From the NCBI GenBank assembly GCA_900555975.1, contig USNI01000023.1, positions 1 to 10,120 on the forward strand: DNA of 10,120 bases. Direction: 5' to 3'. Position 1 is the first letter of the stretch. Every line of letters begins with the position of its first letter. Below the pieces are notes generated by a model. It made no database searches and was not told the origin of the DNA. It was given only the letters and a program-made list of their open reading frames with translations. This document shows positions 7,156 through 10,120 of the stretch, one piece after another. The translations under genes were made by a program, and so were the position numbers. The stretch comes from an uncultured Desulfovibrio sp. Its GTDB lineage: Bacteria > Desulfobacterota > Desulfovibrionia > Desulfovibrionales > Desulfovibrionaceae.

Positions 7156-7203
7156 TCCGCCCCTGCCGCACCGATTTGCGGCAGGGGCGGACCGTATTTT
7201 TTT
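7156..7203 (+). terminator. Rho-independent terminator after the decarboxylase fragment
   Basis: A perfect 15-bp stem (7156-7170 with 7177-7191, GC-rich) with a six-base loop is followed, after CCGTA, by seven T at 7197-7203. It ends + strand transcription 42 bases beyond the TAA at 7114, in the 100-base gap between convergent genes. On the - strand the stem is not followed by a T-run, so it would stop the opposite TolC-side transcript less well. Confidence 0.9.
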
Positions 7204-7214
7204 CGGGGCGGGAT

Positions 7215-8558
7215 TCAGTCGAGAAGGCCCGCGGCCTTGCGGTACTCCAGCCAGCGGAGGTAGGAGCCGATCCGCGCTTCGACCTGCGTGCGGCTCGCCT
7301 GCTGCCACACGGCCTGTGCCTCGAGATAGTCCGAAAGCGTCTCCAGGCCGGCCTCGTACTGGCGGCGGCTCATGCGGAGGTTCTCCTCGGCGGCCTCCAT
7401 CGAGGTGTCGGCCAAGCGCCGTTCGAGCAGCGCCTCGTCGAGGTTGTTGGCCGCCTGCGTCATTTCGAGCGCCAGCAGCTCGCCGCCGCTCTCCAGCTCG
7501 GCCTGCGCCTGCTCGTATTTGGCCCGGGCCGAGCGGAACCTGTTCGAGCGGGTTCCGAAATGGAAGATCGGCACGGAAAGCCGTATGCCGGCGGAGAATC
7601 CCCAGTTGCCCAGCAGGTTCTGCCCGTTCACCTCGAGTCCGTGCAGGTAGCCGTAGTTGCCTGCCAGCCCGATCTGCGGGAGCCGTTCGCTGCGGGCCAG
7701 CCGCATCTGTTCGCGGGCCAGGTCGCTCTTCCCGGCGAGCATCCGGTATTCGGGGCGCGCCGTCATGTCGCCGGTCCCGGGTGCCGCGGCCGCCGGAGGC
7801 TCGGGCAGGTCGCCCGCCACGTCGAGAGGCGTGCCGAGCGGACAGCCGATGTAATGGCAGAGGTTCATCGTCGCCAGCCTCAGGGCGTTTTCGGCCCGGC
7901 GGAGGTCCAGTTCGCTCTCGTTGAACTTCACGCGCACCTTCAGCACGTCGTTTTGCGGCTGGATGCCGTGTCTGCGGGCACTCTCCACCGAGCGCAGCAG
8001 TTCGGCGAGCAGTCTGCGGTAGCTTTCCGCCACCCGGCGGATCTCCCGCGCGCGCACCACGCCGGCGTAGGCCCGCGACGTCTCGACGATCACTTCGGCT
8101 TCCGTCAGGCGGCGGTTTTCGGCGGCCAGCGAGCTGCCGATCCGTGCCATGCGGTAGCCCGTGCGGACCTTGCCGCCCATGTAGAGCGGCTGTTCGAGGG
8201 TGACGCCCCCGCCGTAGATCCATCCCAGGCTGTAATCGAGGCCGAGTCCCGGGAAATAGGCCGTGCTGCCCGTGGGTACGCCGTTTTTGTCCAATACGGG
8301 CAGCGAGCCGCCCGCGATGTCGAGCCGTCCGTCCGAGGTGGAGTAAAGCCCGCCGCCCGCGGCCGAGAGCGAGGGAAAGAAGTTTCCCTTCATGCTCCGC
8401 AGGTCGAACTGCGCCGCCTGCGCCTGCCGTTCGGCCGCCGCGAGAGCCTTGTTGTTCTCCTGCGCCAGACGCAGGCAGGCGTCGAGGGTGAGCGGTTCGG
8501 TCTGGGCGTATGCGCCGCCGCAGAGCAGTGCCGCGAGGATGATGGGAAGTCGTTTCAT
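7215..8558 (-). CDS. TolC-family outer membrane efflux protein
   Basis: The outer-membrane channel of a tripartite efflux pump; trimers form a beta-barrel plus periplasmic coiled-coil tunnel. It is 447 residues with a signal peptide (MKRLPIILAALLCGGAYA, cleaved before Gln19 or close to it); the Cys has Leu before it, so a lipoprotein is unlikely. Both OEP repeats are seen: LTLDACLRLAQENNKAL with a long helical region through SRAYAGVV and VESARRHGIQPQNDVLKV, then KYEQAQAEL through YEAGLETLSDYLEAQAVWQQA, which is the classic TolC-type helix ending. Two strand-rich segments lie between (GGGVTLEQPLYMGGKV; GFSAGIRLSVPIFHFG). The ATG (8558-8556) overlaps the RND gene's TGA as ATGA. No Shine-Dalgarno precedes it, so it probably depends on coupling, as is common in Bacteroidota. 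The frame stays open far upstream inside the RND gene, but that is a shadow. Confidence 0.95.
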   Translation of the reverse strand: MKRLPIILAALLCGGAYAQTEPLTLDACLRLAQENNKALAAAERQAQAAQFDLRSMKGNFFPSLSAAGGGLYSTSDGRLDIAGGSLPVLDKNGVPTGSTAYFPGLGLDYSLGWIYGGGVTLEQPLYMGGKVRTGYRMARIGSSLAAENRRLTEAEVIVETSRAYAGVVRAREIRRVAESYRRLLAELLRSVESARRHGIQPQNDVLKVRVKFNESELDLRRAENALRLATMNLCHYIGCPLGTPLDVAGDLPEPPAAAAPGTGDMTARPEYRMLAGKSDLAREQMRLARSERLPQIGLAGNYGYLHGLEVNGQNLLGNWGFSAGIRLSVPIFHFGTRSNRFRSARAKYEQAQAELESGGELLALEMTQAANNLDEALLERRLADTSMEAAEENLRMSRRQYEAGLETLSDYLEAQAVWQQASRTQVEARIGSYLRWLEYRKAAGLLD

Positions 8559-10120
8559 CGGTCGATCCGGATTTTGAAGAACATGGCGTAGAGCACGGGT
8601 ACGAAGAAGAGCGTGGCGAAGGTCGAGAAGAGCAGTCCGCCCATGATCGTCGCGGCCATCGAGCCGAACATGGCGTCGCCCAGCAGGGGGATCATGCCCA
8701 GAATGGTCGTCAGCGAGGCCATCATTACGGGGCGCAGGCGGCTTTCGGAGCTGCTGACGAGTGCCTTCGCGGGATCGGTCCCGGCGGCGATCTGTTCGCC
8801 GATCTCGTCCATCAGCACGATGCAGTTCTTCATCATCATGCCCACGAGCCCCAATGCGCCGACGATGGCGCAGAAGGTGAAGGTCTTGCCCGTGAGGAGC
8901 ATGGCCCCCACGATGCCGATGGCCAGCAGCGGAATGCCGCAGAGAATGATGAGCGGCTTGCGGTAGTCGCCGAAGAGCAGGATCAGCACCGTAATCATCA
9001 GTACGATGCCCAGCGGCACGTTCCGGAACAGGTAGCGCATCGTTTCGTCGCTGGCTCCCTTCTCGCCCTGCCACGCGAGGGCGTAACCCGTCGGCAGGGG
9101 GATGCGGTCGATCTTTTCGGCGACGGCGCGGCGTGCGGCTTCGGTCTCGGTTCCCGGGACGGGCGAGCACATCACCTTCTGGGCGCGCTGGCCGTTGTAG
9201 CGCGGCACGACGGGGTCCTCCCAGGCCACCTCCACGCCGCGGCTCACCTGCCGGAGCGGTACGGTGCCGAGTACCGATTCGACCAGTTCGCTGCGGTCGA
9301 TCGTCCCCGTTTTCAGCCTGACGAGGGTCTGCTCGTCGAGCAGCCCGTCGAGCGAGGGGAGCATCGGGAAGACGGGGACGTTCTCCAGATTGTCCACCGG
9401 AGCGCCCCCGGCATCGGTGCATTTGAGGTAGATCGTATTCTTGTGCGTTCCGTCGTAGAAAGCCCCGACGGGAATGCCGCCCGCCGCCGAGAGGATCGAG
9501 GTGGCCACCTCCTGGCGGCTCAGCCCCGCGCGCCGTGCCGCCGACTGGTCGTAGTCGATTTCGAGCACGGGCAGCGCCGGTTCCCAGTCCGAGGTGACGA
9601 GGCACACTTCGGGCGAGGTCTCCATGACCCGGCGGGCGCTGTCGGCCAGCGCGTGCAGCACGGCCGGGTCGGGCCCCGTGAAGAGCGCCTCGATCGGGTA
9701 TTTCTTGTACATGATGTTGTAGCGTTTGAGCTTCACGTAGGCGTCCGGATAGCGGTCCGTCAGGATGCGCTGTATCTCGTCCATGTTCTCCTCCAGCGCC
9801 TTCGGAGAGGCGAAGTCGATAATCAGCTCGCCGTACGACAGCGACGGCGTGGCGATGCTCCGCACGAGGTTGTAACGGGCCGGCGTGCCGCCGATCGAGG
9901 CGGTCACCGCGCCGATCTCGGGGCGGGTTTTTAGCCACGTCTCGATTTCGTGCAGGTCTTCGGCCACGCGGGTCGAGTTCGTTCCTTCGGGGAGTTTGTA
10001 CTCCATGTAGAGCTGGTCGTAAACCATGTCGGGGAAGAAGCCCTGCCGCATGAAGCCGTAGCCCCAGGCGCTCAGGGCGACCAGCCCGAGCGCGAGCAGG
10101 ATCGACGAAATGCGGTGGCG
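8555..10120 (-). CDS. RND efflux transporter permease subunit, C-terminal half (partial)
   Basis: A proton-driven inner-membrane efflux pump (AcrB/HAE-type RND). The 521 visible residues are the second half of a protein usually 1000-1050 long; the N-terminus runs off the right edge, with no start codon in view (the Met at 10051 is internal). The window begins in transmembrane helix 7 (ISSILLALGLVALSAWGYGF), then GFFPD and the second porter/docking domain (YKLPEGTNSTRVAEDL to IPLPTGYALAWQGE), then helices 8-12 from VPLGIVLMITVLILLF to FFVPVLYAMFF. The helix-10 Lys of the proton relay is present in GMMMKNCIVLMDEI. At the position of AcrB Thr978 there is Ala in RPVMMASLTTILG, by my eye alignment. 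It lacks obvious CusA metal features in this half. A membrane-fusion protein gene probably lies further right, outside the window. The substrate is unknown. Confidence 0.95.
   Translation of the reverse strand, partial: RHRISSILLALGLVALSAWGYGFMRQGFFPDMVYDQLYMEYKLPEGTNSTRVAEDLHEIETWLKTRPEIGAVTASIGGTPARYNLVRSIATPSLSYGELIIDFASPKALEENMDEIQRILTDRYPDAYVKLKRYNIMYKKYPIEALFTGPDPAVLHALADSARRVMETSPEVCLVTSDWEPALPVLEIDYDQSAARRAGLSRQEVATSILSAAGGIPVGAFYDGTHKNTIYLKCTDAGGAPVDNLENVPVFPMLPSLDGLLDEQTLVRLKTGTIDRSELVESVLGTVPLRQVSRGVEVAWEDPVVPRYNGQRAQKVMCSPVPGTETEAARRAVAEKIDRIPLPTGYALAWQGEKGASDETMRYLFRNVPLGIVLMITVLILLFGDYRKPLIILCGIPLLAIGIVGAMLLTGKTFTFCAIVGALGLVGMMMKNCIVLMDEIGEQIAAGTDPAKALVSSSESRLRPVMMASLTTILGMIPLLGDAMFGSMAATIMGGLLFSTFATLFFVPVLYAMFFKIRIDR

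Noticed and set aside
7176..8591. 471-codon + strand frame opposite the TolC-family gene
   Set aside because: It begins inside the terminator hairpin and is composed of repetitive Arg/Ala/Gly-rich sequence typical of an antisense shadow of GC-rich DNA.
8559..9938. In-frame N-terminal extension of the TolC-family protein through the RND gene
   Set aside because: The extension is Arg/Pro-rich and lies in another frame of a clear RND pump. The true start at 8558 is marked by a signal peptide and an ATGA overlap.
1..10120. CRISPR arrays, tRNA or rRNA genes, insertion sequences, attachment sites
   Set aside because: No spaced repeats, no cloverleaf-like or rRNA-like sequence, and no transposase or integrase motifs were seen on either strand.

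Overview
The window reads as two pieces of DNA from different kinds of bacteria, joined inside one open reading frame at about 6773-6800. The left piece (1 to about 6790) is an ABC-importer operon on the + strand. It has clear Shine-Dalgarno sites and GC-rich codons, and it looks like a Gram-negative of the Pseudomonadota/Desulfobacterota type; a gut Desulfovibrionaceae (Bilophila/Mailhella-like) is my best guess, from style only. The right piece (about 6790-10120) holds the end of a sodium-pump decarboxylase beta subunit and, convergently, an RND efflux pump with a TolC-like outer membrane protein. It looks like a GC-rich gut Bacteroidota such as Alistipes; the TolC-like start has no Shine-Dalgarno. 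Taxonomy is inference, since no database search was possible.

Left piece in order: a leader of about 566 bases with two perfect dyad-symmetric sequences (472-490 and 504-517); a family-5 (peptide/nickel/opine type) solute-binding protein (567-2126); a GAAA-tetraloop hairpin (2138-2161); two oligopeptide-type ABC ATPases (2178-3191 and 3188-4255); a cytoplasmic glycerophosphodiester phosphodiesterase (4252-4965); an alkaline-phosphatase-superfamily phosphodiesterase (4977-6335); and the N-terminal half of a DppB-type permease (from 6338). The second permease (DppC type) is not present. Two ATGA overlaps and short gaps make this one transcriptional unit. A family-5 importer with two intracellular phosphoesterases suggests uptake and cleavage of an organic phosphodiester, comparable in logic to the agrocinopine (acc) system of Agrobacterium, rather than plain peptide uptake.

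Right piece: the last ~105 residues of an OadB/GcdB/MmdB-family subunit ending at 7114; a strong rho-independent terminator (7156-7203); then, on the - strand, a complete TolC-family outer membrane factor (8558 down to 7215) preceded by and ATGA-coupled to the C-terminal half of an RND inner-membrane pump (10120 down to 8555, running off the window).

The apparent novel fusion protein at 6338-7114 is most probably an assembly or library chimera: two unrelated membrane protein families are cut mid-domain and joined at an 11-base direct repeat. I see no convincing undescribed defence or mobile system. The phosphodiester-import operon is the most interesting real biology here.
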